From positions 1 through 64,000 of the forward strand of contig DASXRC010000228.1 of assembly GCA_036506795.1 (NCBI GenBank): 64,000 bases of DNA. Direction: 5' to 3'. Positions within the stretch are counted from its first letter, which is position 1; every line of letters begins with the position of its first letter. Position numbers and translations under genes: made by a program. A model generated the notes under the pieces. That model did no database searches, had not been told where the DNA came from, and worked only from the letters and a program-made list of their open reading frames with translations. This stretch comes from DASXRC01 sp036506795. GTDB lineage: Bacteria; Actinomycetota; Actinomycetes; Mycobacteriales; Micromonosporaceae. Below, in pieces: positions 26,320 through 34,799 of this stretch.

Positions 26320-27016
26320 TGCGCCACGGCGCTCCGTGGCCGAGTTCTACGCGACGAACCGCGGCGGGGGATTGTTCAGCGAGGCGCTCAGTCAGCGTCT
26401 CGGCGCCCGGATCGCGCTGGCGGCCTACCGGCTCGACGCGACGCCGACCGCGTTGACGCTGATCAACCTCGTGCTGGGCCTCGCCGTGTCGGCGGCCGTC
26501 GTGGCGCTCGCCCCAGCGGTGGCGCGCGGCGACGCGCCCGCCTGGGTGGTGGGCCTGGTTGCGCTCGTCGGCTGGCAGCTCGCGTACGCCTTCGATTGCG
26601 CGGACGGTCAGCTTGCCCGGGTGACCGGGAGGACCAGTGCGGCCGGCGCCCGGCTGGATGTGCTCTGCGACGTGGCCGCCCAGATCGCCCTGGTCACCGC
26701 CCTCGCGGCCACTGTGGTGGCGCAACGGCCGGCGACGCCGGCCTGGCTGGTGGCGGCGTTCGCCGGCACCTGGATGGTCAACCTGGTCACCTCGGTGCTG
26801 CAGTCCGGACCGCAGGCGGCGAGCATGGTGCCGTCCCGGTCGCTGCCGGTGCGGGTGGTCAAGCTGGTCCGCGACTACGGCGCGGTGGTCGCGCTGGCCG
26901 GCCTCGTGCTCGCGGTCGCTCCGCAGTGGACGATCTGGTTGATCGTGGCGTTCACGGTCGTCAATGGCGGCTTCCTGCTGGCGAGCATCGCCTTCGCCGC
27001 CCGCCGCTCTCGCTGA
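26294..27016 (+). CDS. CDP-alcohol phosphatidyltransferase family membrane enzyme
   Basis: A 240-residue integral membrane enzyme. The complete CDP-alcohol motif DGx2ARx8Gx3Dx3D is present at residues 104-126 (DGQLARVTGRTSAAGARLD, then VLCD). About six TM helices are visible (LTLINLVLGLAVSAAVVAL; WVVGLVALVGWQLAYAF; QIALVTALAATVVA; LVAAFAGTWMVNLV; VVALAGLVLAVA; TIWLIVAFTVV). The family moves a phospho-alcohol between CMP and a lipid or sugar acceptor. The GTG at 26294 overlaps the dehydrogenase gene by 26 bases; GTG 26303 is an alternative. With the two upstream genes it forms a plausible route from dihydroxyacetone phosphate to a phospho-alcohol lipid. Confidence 0.92.
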   Translation: MQSVTSATDAPRRSVAEFYATNRGGGLFSEALSQRLGARIALAAYRLDATPTALTLINLVLGLAVSAAVVALAPAVARGDAPAWVVGLVALVGWQLAYAFDCADGQLARVTGRTSAAGARLDVLCDVAAQIALVTALAATVVAQRPATPAWLVAAFAGTWMVNLVTSVLQSGPQAASMVPSRSLPVRVVKLVRDYGAVVALAGLVLAVAPQWTIWLIVAFTVVNGGFLLASIAFAARRSR

Positions 27017-27073
27017 TCGCCCGCACTGGTAGCGCCTGCGCGTCGCCGTGCCACGAGGGATACGCGCGACAGC

Positions 27074-27098
27074 CTTTGCTCTGCTTCCGCGGAGCAAA
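27074..27098. repeat. TTTGCTCTGCTTCC palindromic element, short copy 2
   Basis: CTTTGCTCTGCTTCCGC (27074-27090) has the same left arm as copies at 6876 and 56538. Here the return arm is the compact GAGCAAA (27092-27098), so only a short hairpin remains. It again lies between convergent genes, the CDP-alcohol transferase and GT4. Confidence 0.7.
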
Positions 27099-27159
27099 CG
27101 TTGGTGCGCGACACCCAGCGGGTCGGGCCGACCACCGCGGGTCACGCCGACCCCGCGGG

Positions 27160-28353
27160 TCAGGCCGACCCCCGGCCCGACGCGGTCACGCTGGCGTACA
27201 CCTCGATCAGGCGGCGGGTGACCACGTCGGGGTGGAAGGTGCGCTCGTAGCGCGCCCGGGCGGCCTTCGTGAGGCCGGCGGCGCCGGCGCGGGCGACCGG
27301 CAGCGCGGCGGCCAGCGCACCCGCCTCGGCCGGAACGACCCAGCCAGCGCGTTCATCGGGCGGCGAGTCGGCTCCGACCAGATACGGCAGCCCACCGACC
27401 GCGGTCGCGAGAACCGGCCGGCCGTTGGCCATCGCCTCGATCACCACGGTTGGCAACGGCTCGAGCCAGGTCGACGGCACCACGATCACCGCCGAGGCGC
27501 GCATGGCCGCGAACACGCCCTCCCGGTCCGCCGCGCCGAGGTATGTCACGTCGCCGCGGGAAGCGTCCGCCGCCTCCGCAAGGGCGCGCTGCTCTCCGTC
27601 GCCGATGATGCGCAGCCGCCCCAGCGAACCATCGGGGTGAGACCGCCACGCGTCGAGCAGCAGGCCGAGCCCCTTCTCCGGGGAAAGCCGGCCGACGAAC
27701 AGAAAGCCGTCGCCCGCGGCCTCCGGCGGCGGGCCGGGATCGGCCACCGCGTTCGGTTTGACCGCGATCCGGTCGTCCGGGATGCCGTAGTCGCGCAGGT
27801 GGTCGGCGATCGCTGAGGTGAGCGCGATGTAACAGTCGACCGAGCGCCACGTCGGTCGGTGCACGGCCAGCGCCGTCGCCATCAGCGCGCTCTGCGCCCT
27901 CGAGCCGCGGTAACACCGGTGCACCACCGCCGGCACGCCCACGAACCGGTCCCGACAGTCGTGGCACACGTGGCCATCGCGGAAATACAGGCCCGAGGAA
28001 CAGACCTGCCGGTAGTTGTGCACGGTCTGCACGACCGGCAGGTTGTGCCGGTGCGCGGTGCGCACCACCCAGGGGGAGAGCAGGGGGTACGGGTTGTGCA
28101 GGTGCACCAGGTCCGGCCGCTGCCGCTCGATGAGGCGGGACAGGTCGCGCTGGGCACCGTGCGCGTAGATCGGAGACAAGGGCAGCGCCATCTTGCCGGC
28201 CGCGGAGAGCCGGGAGATCTCGTCCGAGCTCCGCAGGAGCGGCAGCACCTCGATGCCGGCCGCCTCGAGCTGGGCCATCTCCTGGTCGACGACGGTGTTC
28301 TCCCCCGAGGGCAGGGCCTCCCGGTAGCGGTTGTGCGCGACCACGACCTTCAC
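27160..28353 (-). CDS. Family 4 glycosyltransferase
   Basis: A 397-residue GT-B glycosyltransferase. The N-terminal domain starts MKVVVAHNRYREALPSGENT and contains PDLVHLHNPYPLLSPW and VQTVHNYRQVCSSGLYFRDG. A CxxC-like pair and an added cysteine cluster (HVCHDCRDRF) may bind zinc. The C-terminal donor domain has DGFLFVGRLSPEKGLGLLLD and the E-x7-E-type region VVPSTWLEPLPTVVIEAMA. Donor and acceptor are unknown; the setting suggests envelope glycan. The start is the GTG at 28353, with TACCGT eight bases upstream on the same strand. That -10 box shares a palindrome with the divergent Fpg/Nei gene. Confidence 0.92.
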   Translation of the reverse strand: MKVVVAHNRYREALPSGENTVVDQEMAQLEAAGIEVLPLLRSSDEISRLSAAGKMALPLSPIYAHGAQRDLSRLIERQRPDLVHLHNPYPLLSPWVVRTAHRHNLPVVQTVHNYRQVCSSGLYFRDGHVCHDCRDRFVGVPAVVHRCYRGSRAQSALMATALAVHRPTWRSVDCYIALTSAIADHLRDYGIPDDRIAVKPNAVADPGPPPEAAGDGFLFVGRLSPEKGLGLLLDAWRSHPDGSLGRLRIIGDGEQRALAEAADASRGDVTYLGAADREGVFAAMRASAVIVVPSTWLEPLPTVVIEAMANGRPVLATAVGGLPYLVGADSPPDERAGWVVPAEAGALAAALPVARAGAAGLTKAARARYERTFHPDVVTRRLIEVYASVTASGRGSA

Positions 28354-28361
28354 GTGAGTAC

Positions 28362-28371
28362 ACGGTACCGT
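28362..28371. promoter_or_regulatory. Shared palindromic -10 element for divergent GT4 and Fpg/Nei genes
   Basis: ACGGTACCGT is a perfect 10-bp palindrome. On the plus strand TACCGT (28366-28371) lies seven bases before GTG 28379. On the minus strand TACCGT (28367-28362) lies eight bases before GTG 28353. The start codons are only 25 bp apart and neither has a ribosome-binding site. Both transcripts appear leaderless and must compete for the same DNA. Confidence 0.65.
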
Positions 28372-28378
28372 TGTCGCC

Positions 28379-29239
28379 GTGCCCGAACTGCCCGAGGTTG
28401 AGGCCCTCGCCGCGTACCTGCGCGAGCGTGCGGTCGGGCACGCCGTCGAACGGCTCGAGGTGGCCGCGATCAGCGCGTTGAAGACGTTCAACCCACCACC
28501 CACCGCGGCCGCCGGCCAGAAGATCACCGACGCCGGCCGGCACGGCAAGTTCCTCGACGTGACCATCGGCGACGACCTGCACCTGGTCGTCCACCTCGCC
28601 CGGGCGGGCTGGCTGCACTACCGCGACTCGTTCGGTGGCCCCGCCCAGCTCAAGCCCGGCAAGGGACCGATCGCTCTCCGGGTGCGCCTCGACGACGGCT
28701 CCGGCTTCGACCTGACCGAGGCCGGTACGCAGAAGAAGCTCGCGGCCTACCTGGTCAGCGACCCGGCCCAGGTCCCCGGCGTGGGGCGATTGGGCCCGGA
28801 CGCGCTGGCGGTGGACGAGGAGACGTTCGCTGAACGGATCCGTGGCCGACGCGGCCAGATCAAGGGCGTGCTCACCGACCAGGAGGTGCTCGCCGGGGTC
28901 GGCAACGCGTACTCCGATGAGATCCTCCACACCGCCAAGCTGTCCCCGTTTGCGATCTCCAGCCGGCTGACCGACGAGCAGATGTCCCGGCTCTACCGGG
29001 CGACCCAGCGGGTGCTCACCGACGCGGTTGCCCGATCGGTGGGGCAGCGGGCCGCCGAACTCAAGGGCGAGAAACGCTCCGGCCTGCGGGTCCACGCCCG
29101 GGCCGGTCTGCCGTGTCCGGTCTGCGGCGAAGTGATCAGAGAAGTGTCGTTCGCGGACTCCAGCCTGCAATACTGCCCCGGCTGCCAGACTGGCGGAAAG
29201 CCGCTGGCCGACCGGCGCATGTCGAAGCTGCTGCGGTGA
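28379..29239 (+). CDS. Fpg/Nei-family DNA glycosylase
   Basis: A 286-residue base-excision repair glycosylase/AP lyase. The N-terminal catalytic proline is in MPELPEVEALAAYL with Glu next to it, as in Fpg and Nei. The helix-two-turn-helix appears as GVLTDQEVLAGVGNAYSDEI, and the C-terminal zinc finger is CPVCGEV...LQYCPGCQT. The length is the family norm. A Lys pair in HGKFLDV corresponds to the conserved active-site lysine region. The exact lesion range (oxidised purines or pyrimidines) cannot be stated. GTG at 28379 is leaderless by position. Confidence 0.93.
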   Translation: MPELPEVEALAAYLRERAVGHAVERLEVAAISALKTFNPPPTAAAGQKITDAGRHGKFLDVTIGDDLHLVVHLARAGWLHYRDSFGGPAQLKPGKGPIALRVRLDDGSGFDLTEAGTQKKLAAYLVSDPAQVPGVGRLGPDALAVDEETFAERIRGRRGQIKGVLTDQEVLAGVGNAYSDEILHTAKLSPFAISSRLTDEQMSRLYRATQRVLTDAVARSVGQRAAELKGEKRSGLRVHARAGLPCPVCGEVIREVSFADSSLQYCPGCQTGGKPLADRRMSKLLR

Positions 29240-29271
29240 ACGTTAGGGGCTACGCATTTGCCCCGCGTCGG

Positions 29272-29277
29272 TATAGT
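29272..29277 (+). promoter_or_regulatory. -10 box candidate upstream of the sugar transferase
   Basis: TATAGT at 29272-29277 is an excellent -10 match. No -35 lies at the right distance (TTGCCC at 29258 is only 8 bp away). A long leader of about 130 bases with GC-rich hairpins precedes the start at 29411. Confidence 0.4.
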
Positions 29278-29410
29278 GGCCCGGTCAATCGCCCGCCTCC
29301 CCCACGCGGTCGGGGTGACGTAATGTCCCTGCGGTCGCCGCTCCCGCGCCGAGCGGCGTGGGAGACTGAAGCGGTGGGCGCGGGGTGCATCGCGGGAGGA
29401 CGCGGGTGAG

Positions 29411-30961
29411 GTGACGACAAGCCTCCAACGCCCGGCCACGAGCACGAGCCGGGGCGGGGCCACACGCCGCGTCGACAGCTTCCAGGTGCAGCCGCCGGCA
29501 CCGACCCCCAATGGCGTACCACGATCGGCCTGGGCACGGAGCCGACGCCGCGCCTCGCGGTGGCATCGCCCGTACACCTTGATCCTGCTGCTACTCGATT
29601 TCGGCAGCGCGGCGCTGGCCAGCTGGGTCGCCGTCACGAACTTCGAGAAGGCTCACGCCGGCTTCCAACACCGGCCCGGGCTGTTCTCGATCGTCGTGTA
29701 CCTGCTGCTCCCGCTCGGCTGGGTCGTCCTGCTGTGGGGCAACGGCGCGTACGACCGGCGGCACCTCGGCCTTGGCACCGAGGAGTTCAAACGGGTGGTC
29801 CGCGCCTCGGTCGGCGTCGCCGCCACCGTGTCCTTCCTGGCGTTCGCGACGAAGACCGACCTCTCCCGGCTCTCGGTCGGCTTCGCGCTCGTCTTCGCGC
29901 TCGTCTTCATCCTCCTCGCCCGGTACGTTGCCCGGTCCGTGCTGCACCTGGTCCGGCGCAAGGCGGGGCACGCCGCGCACCGGATGGTCCTCGTCGGGAC
30001 GCTGCCCGAGGCGCTGGACGTCCACACCGCGGTCACCCGCAGCCCGGCGGCCGGGCTGCTTCCGGTCGCGATCCATCTCACCGACGGGTACGGCGCGGCC
30101 CGCGGCATCGAGACGCCCGTTCCGGTGTACGCCGGACGCGACGTGCTCTCGCTGGTCCGGGAGGTCGGTGCGGACACCATCGCGGTCTGTGGCTCGGCGA
30201 GCGCCGAACCGGGCGAGCTGCGGCGGCTGGCCTGGCAGCTCGAGGGCACCGGCGTCGATCTCGTCGTCGCCCCCCAGCTCACGGACATCGCCGGGCCACG
30301 GGTGCACATCCGGCCGATCGAGGGTCTGCCGCTCCTGCACGTGGAGGAGCCGACCCTGTCCGGGGTGGCCTGGCTCGCCAAGAACCTGATGGACCGCATC
30401 GCCGCCGCGACCGGCCTCATCCTGCTCGCTCCTCTGTTCACAGCCGTCGCGATCGCCATAAAAATCTCTGACCCCGGGCCGGTCTTCTTCCGGCAGCTGC
30501 GGGTCGGCCACGAGGGGAAGACCTTCGGCGTCTGGAAGTTCCGCACGATGCGGGAGGACGCCGAGGAGCTGCGGGCGACCCTGGACGAGCTCAACGAGGC
30601 CGACGGCATGATGTTCAAGGTCCGCGACGACCCGCGGGTCTTCCCGGTCGGCCGGCTCCTGCGGGCGACCTCGATCGACGAGCTGCCCCAGCTGATCAAC
30701 GTGCTCAGGGGCGAGATGTCGCTCGTCGGCCCGCGACCGCTGCCGGCGGACGACGGCGACTACCTCGGCGACGTGCGGCGCCGGCTGCTGGTCAGACCGG
30801 GGATCACCGGCCTGTGGCAGGTCTCCGGCCGGTCCGACCTGTCCTGGGACGAGGCGGTCCGCCTGGACCTCTACTACGTCGACAACTGGTCGCTGGCGTA
30901 CGACCTGAGCATCCTGTGGCGCACCGTCGGCGTCGTGCTCGTCCGCAAGGGCGCGTATTAA
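29411..30961 (+). CDS. Polyprenyl-phosphate glycosylphosphotransferase (WcaJ/WbaP-like sugar transferase)
   Basis: A 516-residue membrane enzyme starting a surface polysaccharide. Four N-terminal TM helices (LILLLLDFGSAALASWVAVT, FSIVVYLLLPLGWVVLL, SVGVAATVSFLAF, GFALVFALVFILLA) are followed by a CoA-binding-like domain (VVLVGT, DTIAVCGSASAEPG). Next come another TM (AATGLILLAPLFTAVAIAI) and the transferase domain with KIGDPGPVFF-like ISDPGPVFFRQLRVG, KFRTMREDAEEL and TSIDELPQLINVLRGEMSLV. It transfers a sugar phosphate to undecaprenyl phosphate. GTG 29411 has GGGAGGA nine bases upstream. It probably works with the adjacent GT4 gene. Confidence 0.93.
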   Translation: MTTSLQRPATSTSRGGATRRVDSFQVQPPAPTPNGVPRSAWARSRRRASRWHRPYTLILLLLDFGSAALASWVAVTNFEKAHAGFQHRPGLFSIVVYLLLPLGWVVLLWGNGAYDRRHLGLGTEEFKRVVRASVGVAATVSFLAFATKTDLSRLSVGFALVFALVFILLARYVARSVLHLVRRKAGHAAHRMVLVGTLPEALDVHTAVTRSPAAGLLPVAIHLTDGYGAARGIETPVPVYAGRDVLSLVREVGADTIAVCGSASAEPGELRRLAWQLEGTGVDLVVAPQLTDIAGPRVHIRPIEGLPLLHVEEPTLSGVAWLAKNLMDRIAAATGLILLAPLFTAVAIAIKISDPGPVFFRQLRVGHEGKTFGVWKFRTMREDAEELRATLDELNEADGMMFKVRDDPRVFPVGRLLRATSIDELPQLINVLRGEMSLVGPRPLPADDGDYLGDVRRRLLVRPGITGLWQVSGRSDLSWDEAVRLDLYYVDNWSLAYDLSILWRTVGVVLVRKGAY

Positions 30962-31032
30962 CTGGCGCTCGCTCCGCTCGCGCGGCTCTCGCGCTGAGCT
31001 GCTGGCGCTCGCTCCGCTCGCGCGGCTGTCGC
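30962..31032. repeat. Tandem 31-bp repeats
   Basis: CTGGCGCTCGCTCCGCTCGC begins at 30962 and again at 31002. The two 31-bp units (30962-30992 and 31002-31032) differ at one base and lie 40 bp apart. They start directly at the stop of the sugar transferase gene. Confidence 0.8.
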
Positions 31033-31054
31033 CGCCTTAGGCCGCCGCGACAGC
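31025..31054 (+). terminator. Terminator-like hairpin after the sugar transferase
   Basis: GCTGTCGC (31025-31032) pairs with GCGACAGC (31047-31054), with further GCC/GGC pairs inside. It overlaps the end of the second 31-bp repeat and lies 50 bases before the LytS-type gene. Confidence 0.45.
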
Positions 31055-31104
31055 GGAACCCCGCAAGGAACCACCCTGGCGTCGGAGCCGCATTGCGGGC
31101 GAGG

Positions 31105-32334
31105 ATGCGTCCCGTGGGATCCGACCTGTCCGCGGTCCTCGCCGTGCTCGCGCTGGTCGCCGCGCTCGCGGGCGCGGTCTATGCGGTGGTACGCCTGCGT
31201 GCCCGCCGTGGGATCGCGACGGCGACCCAGCGGGCGACGTACGAGGTGCTGCACACCGCCCGGTTCGCGGCGGATTCTTTGCGGCACGGGTTGGCCCCGG
31301 CGACGGCGGCCAAATCGGCGCGACACCTGCGGACCCTCGTTGGCGCGGCCGGTCTCGCGATCGGCGACCGGGAAGGGCTGCTCACGCTCGACGGCCGCGG
31401 CGAGCACCACCGCGAGCAGCTGGCGGCGGCGGGGAAGCGGTCGATCGACGCCGGACGCTCCACCGTCCTCGGCCAGTCGGAGCTTGCCTGCGACCGGATC
31501 GACTGCCTCGTCCGCGGCGCGGTCGTGGCGCCCCTGAGCGGGTCGGACGGTGCCCCGACCGTGGCGCTCATCGCGATCGCGGACGGTCCACCGGCACCCG
31601 GACTTGTGCAGGCCACGATGGAGACGGCGCGATGGGTTGGCGCGCAGCTCGCGCTCGCCGAGCTGGACTCATCCCGCGAGCGGCTGGCCCGCGCCGAGGT
31701 GCGGGCGCTTCGGGCCCAGATCAGCCCACACTTCATCTACAACGCGCTGACCGCGATCGCCTCGTTCGTGCGTACCGATCCCGAGCGGGCGCGCGAGCTC
31801 ATCCTGGAGTTCGCGGAATTCACCCGGTACTCGTTCCGGGCGCACGGCGATTTCACGACGCTCGCCGAGGAGCTGCGCTCGATCGACCGGTATCTGACCA
31901 TCGAGCGGGCCCGGTTCGGCGACCGGCTGCAGGTGCGGCTGCGGATCGCCCCCGAGGTACTCCCGGTCGGGCTGCCGTATCTGTGCCTGCAACCCCTGGT
32001 CGAGAACGCCGTTCGGCATGGTCTGTCCCGAAAACCGGGCGTCGGTATGGTCAGCATCGAGGCGCGCGACGCCGGAGCCGAATGCCATATCACGGTTGAG
32101 GATGACGGCGTCGGCATGGACCCGTCGGTCCTGGTGGCGGAGGTGGCCGCCGAGAGCGGTGACGACGGGAGCGAGGCCGGGCAGCACGTTGGGCTGTCCA
32201 ACGTGGACGAACGACTCCGATCGGTATTTGGTGATCAGTACGGCCTGGTGGTGGAAACCGGCCCGGGAGCGGGTACGAAGGTGAGCATGCGGGTGCCGAA
32301 GTTCCACCCGGCGGTCCGGGCCGGTGCGCCGTGA
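31105..32334 (+). CDS. LytS/YehU-type sensor histidine kinase
   Basis: A 409-residue sensor. A single N-terminal TM (LSAVLAVLALVAALAGAVYA) is followed by a GAF-like region (residues about 50-185). The His_kinase domain has phosphoacceptor His209 in AQISPHFIYNALTAI, and the HATPase domain has CLQPLVENAVRHGL, VEDDGVGMD and HVGLSNVDERLRS. Unlike classical LytS it lacks the 5TM domain, so sensing is probably cytoplasmic. ATG 31105 is chosen; GTG 31114 would shorten it by three residues. It overlaps its response regulator by four bases. The kinase pairs with LytTR regulators that commonly control carboxylate uptake. Confidence 0.92.
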   Translation: MRPVGSDLSAVLAVLALVAALAGAVYAVVRLRARRGIATATQRATYEVLHTARFAADSLRHGLAPATAAKSARHLRTLVGAAGLAIGDREGLLTLDGRGEHHREQLAAAGKRSIDAGRSTVLGQSELACDRIDCLVRGAVVAPLSGSDGAPTVALIAIADGPPAPGLVQATMETARWVGAQLALAELDSSRERLARAEVRALRAQISPHFIYNALTAIASFVRTDPERARELILEFAEFTRYSFRAHGDFTTLAEELRSIDRYLTIERARFGDRLQVRLRIAPEVLPVGLPYLCLQPLVENAVRHGLSRKPGVGMVSIEARDAGAECHITVEDDGVGMDPSVLVAEVAAESGDDGSEAGQHVGLSNVDERLRSVFGDQYGLVVETGPGAGTKVSMRVPKFHPAVRAGAP

Positions 32335-33092
32335 CCGGGGTCGGCGCGTTCCTGCGCGTACTCGCCGTGGACGACGAGCCGCCCGCCCTGGACGAGCTCG
32401 CCTACCTGCTGCGCAACGACCCCAGGGTCGCGCGCGTCAGCACCGCCTCCGACGCCACCGAGGCGCTGCGCGTGCTGCGCGACAACGACGTCGATGCGGT
32501 ATTTCTCGACATCCGCATGCCGGGTCTGGACGGAATGGAGCTGGCCCGGGTGCTGCGCCGGTTCGCGCGCCCGCCCGCGATCGTGTTCGTGACCGCGTAC
32601 GACGATGCCGCCGTCGACGCGTTCGACCTCGGCGTCACCGACTACGTCCGCAAGCCGGTCCGCGCCGAGCGGCTGGCCGAGTCGCTACGGCGCGTCACCG
32701 GCTCCCGGACGATGCCCACCCAGCCCGCCGGCTTCGGGATCGAGGAGGATCAGACGATTCCGGTCGAGCTGGCCGGTACCACCCGGATGCTGCCGCGCTC
32801 CGCCGTCCGTTGGGTGGAGGCACAGGGCGACTACGCCCGCCTGCACACCTCGGACGGCTCACATCTGGTACGCGTGCCGCTGGCGACGCTCGCCGAACGC
32901 TGGGCCGACGCCGGGTTCGTCCGCATCCATCGGTCATATCTCGTGCAGATGCGCCTCATCGACGAACTCCGGCTGGCCAACTCGGGGTACGTCGTGGTGG
33001 TCGACGAAACCGAGCTGCCGGTGTCCCGCCGGCACACACGCGACCTGAAGGATCGGCTCGTCCGGTCGGCGAAGCAGGCCTGGAATCGCTAG
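32331..33092 (+). CDS. LytTR-family response regulator
   Basis: A 253-residue regulator. The receiver has VLAVDDEPPALDEL, phospho-Asp60 in AVFLDIRMPGLDG, VTAYDDAAVDAF and Lys in YVRKPVRAERL. The C-terminal LytTR DNA-binding domain has VRWVEAQGDYARLHTSDG, FVRIHRSYLVQMRLIDELRL and LPVSRRHTRDLKDRL. It should be phosphorylated by the kinase immediately upstream (overlap GTGA, four bases). LytTR proteins bind paired direct repeats; I could not pick these out with confidence. Nearby membrane and symporter genes on the same strand are the natural targets. Confidence 0.94.
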   Translation: MTGVGAFLRVLAVDDEPPALDELAYLLRNDPRVARVSTASDATEALRVLRDNDVDAVFLDIRMPGLDGMELARVLRRFARPPAIVFVTAYDDAAVDAFDLGVTDYVRKPVRAERLAESLRRVTGSRTMPTQPAGFGIEEDQTIPVELAGTTRMLPRSAVRWVEAQGDYARLHTSDGSHLVRVPLATLAERWADAGFVRIHRSYLVQMRLIDELRLANSGYVVVVDETELPVSRRHTRDLKDRLVRSAKQAWNR

Positions 33093-33238
33093 AGCACCCC
33101 GCGCGGGCTGGATCCCTCGGTACTGGTCCGACCCTCCGCCTCGACGACCTGGAGAACAATCAGGCGGAACGGCGGGTACGCCGAGCGCGGCGCAGGCCGC
33201 GCCGCTGCCCACCCACGCCACCCACAAGGAGGTTGGCT

Positions 33239-34774
33239 GTGCCCGAACTCTCGTCCCCCGCGACCACAACACCCCTCCCGGAGACGACCGAGGTCCGGAG
33301 CGGACCTGCCGCGCCGTACCCGAACCGGCCGACCTTTTACCAGCGTCGCTGGCCCGGCCCGCCGGGGGCGGCCGGTCCGGCCGTGCTGGTAGCGGCGACG
33401 GTCGGCGGCGTCGCCGCCGCGGCCGGACTCCCCCTCGACCGGCCCGGCATCGGCTGGCTCGCCGCCGGCATCACCACCGCGGCCGCCTTGGTGTGGGCCG
33501 GCGGGGGCGCAGGCGGCCCGCTCACGGCTCGACGGGTGGCCTGGAGCGCGGCGACTCTGGCTCTCCTCGCGGTGGGCGCGGTGCGCGCGGCCGGCTGGCT
33601 GTTCGTGCTGTGCCTGCTGACCGCCGTGGTCACGGCCGCACTCGCGCTGGCCGGGGGTCGATCTCTCGGCGGCATGGCCGCCGCGATCTTTGGGCTGCCG
33701 GCGGCCGCTGCGCGGGCGTTGCCGTGGGCTACCCGCGGTGTTGCCCGGCTGGGCGGCACCCGGACCACCGGCCTGGCAGTCGCCCTTGGGCTCACCGCCG
33801 GGGTCCTGCTCCTCTTCGTGCCGCTGCTCGCCTCGGCCGACCCGGCGTTCGGGCGGCTGCTGGACCGCCTGGTGCCGGACGCCTCTCCGGAGGGGTTCAA
33901 CCGGACGTTCCTTCTGTTCCCGGTCGGCGCGCTCGCCACGCTGGGCGCGGCCTTCACGCTCGGCGCCCCACCGGATCTGGACGAGCTTGCTCGCGCGCCA
34001 CGGGTTCGGCTCCGTCGCGTGGAGTGGGCCCTGCCGGTGACCGCGCTGGTGCTGCTCTTCGCCGCGTTCGTCGCGGTGCAGGCGACGGTCTTCTTCGGCG
34101 GGGCCGACTACGTGCTGCGGACCGCGGGCGTGACGTACGCGGAGTACGCCCGCCGGGGGTTCTGGCAGTTGCTCGTCGTCACCGGCCTGACGCTCGCGGT
34201 CGTCGGCGGGGCCGCGCGGTGGGCGCCCCGAGCGAGCCGGCCAGATCGGCTGCTGCTCCGGGTGCTACTCGGCGCGCTGACGGTCCTCACGCTCGTCATC
34301 GTCGCGTCCGCGATGCACCGGATGGCCACCTATCAGGAGGCGTACGGCTTCACCCGGCTGCGCGTGCTGGTCTCGGCCTGCGAGCTGTGGCTCGGCGTCG
34401 TGTTCCTCGCGGTGCTGGCCGCTGGCCTGCGGCTGCGTGGAGGCTGGCTCGCGGAGGCCGTGCTCGGTACGGCGGTGGCCGCCCTGCTCGGGCTCGCGGT
34501 GCTCAACCCGGACCGGTTCATAGCGGACCGGAACGTCGACCGGTATGAGCGGATCGACCGGATCGACACGCGCTACCTCTCCGGGCTGTCCGCCGACGCG
34601 GTGCCGGCGCTCGACCGCCTCCCCGCCGAGCTGCGCTCCTGCGCTCTCGGCGACCTCGCCCGAAGTCTCACCGACCACCCCGACGGTTGGCGCGAGTTCA
34701 ACGCCTCCCGCGCATCCGCCCGCCGCCTGCTCGCCGGCGCGCCGGCCGGGACGGCGGCCGGCGATTGCCCCTGA
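33239..34774 (+). CDS. DUF4173-type polytopic membrane protein
   Basis: A 511-residue membrane protein with about 11-12 hydrophobic segments. It has a proline/threonine-rich cytoplasmic N-terminus (ELSSPATTTPLPETTEVRSG). The conserved part includes FFGGADYVLRTAGVTYAEYA, RRGFWQLLVVTGLTLAVV and YQEAYGFTRLRVLVSACELW, which is the DUF4173/DUF4153 pattern. The C-terminal tail is soluble and reads NVDRYERIDRIDTRYLSGLS. No function is established for the family. GTG 33239 has AAGGAGG seven bases upstream. It lies between the LytTR regulator and the symporter pair on one strand. Confidence 0.85.
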   Translation: MPELSSPATTTPLPETTEVRSGPAAPYPNRPTFYQRRWPGPPGAAGPAVLVAATVGGVAAAAGLPLDRPGIGWLAAGITTAAALVWAGGGAGGPLTARRVAWSAATLALLAVGAVRAAGWLFVLCLLTAVVTAALALAGGRSLGGMAAAIFGLPAAAARALPWATRGVARLGGTRTTGLAVALGLTAGVLLLFVPLLASADPAFGRLLDRLVPDASPEGFNRTFLLFPVGALATLGAAFTLGAPPDLDELARAPRVRLRRVEWALPVTALVLLFAAFVAVQATVFFGGADYVLRTAGVTYAEYARRGFWQLLVVTGLTLAVVGGAARWAPRASRPDRLLLRVLLGALTVLTLVIVASAMHRMATYQEAYGFTRLRVLVSACELWLGVVFLAVLAAGLRLRGGWLAEAVLGTAVAALLGLAVLNPDRFIADRNVDRYERIDRIDTRYLSGLSADAVPALDRLPAELRSCALGDLARSLTDHPDGWREFNASRASARRLLAGAPAGTAAGDCP

Positions 34775-34799
34775 GCACGTCGTAGGTGAGACTCCCCGC

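Noticed and set aside
30962..31032. Possible CRISPR unit
   Set aside because: Only two repeats, no real spacer (9 bp) and no cas genes nearby.
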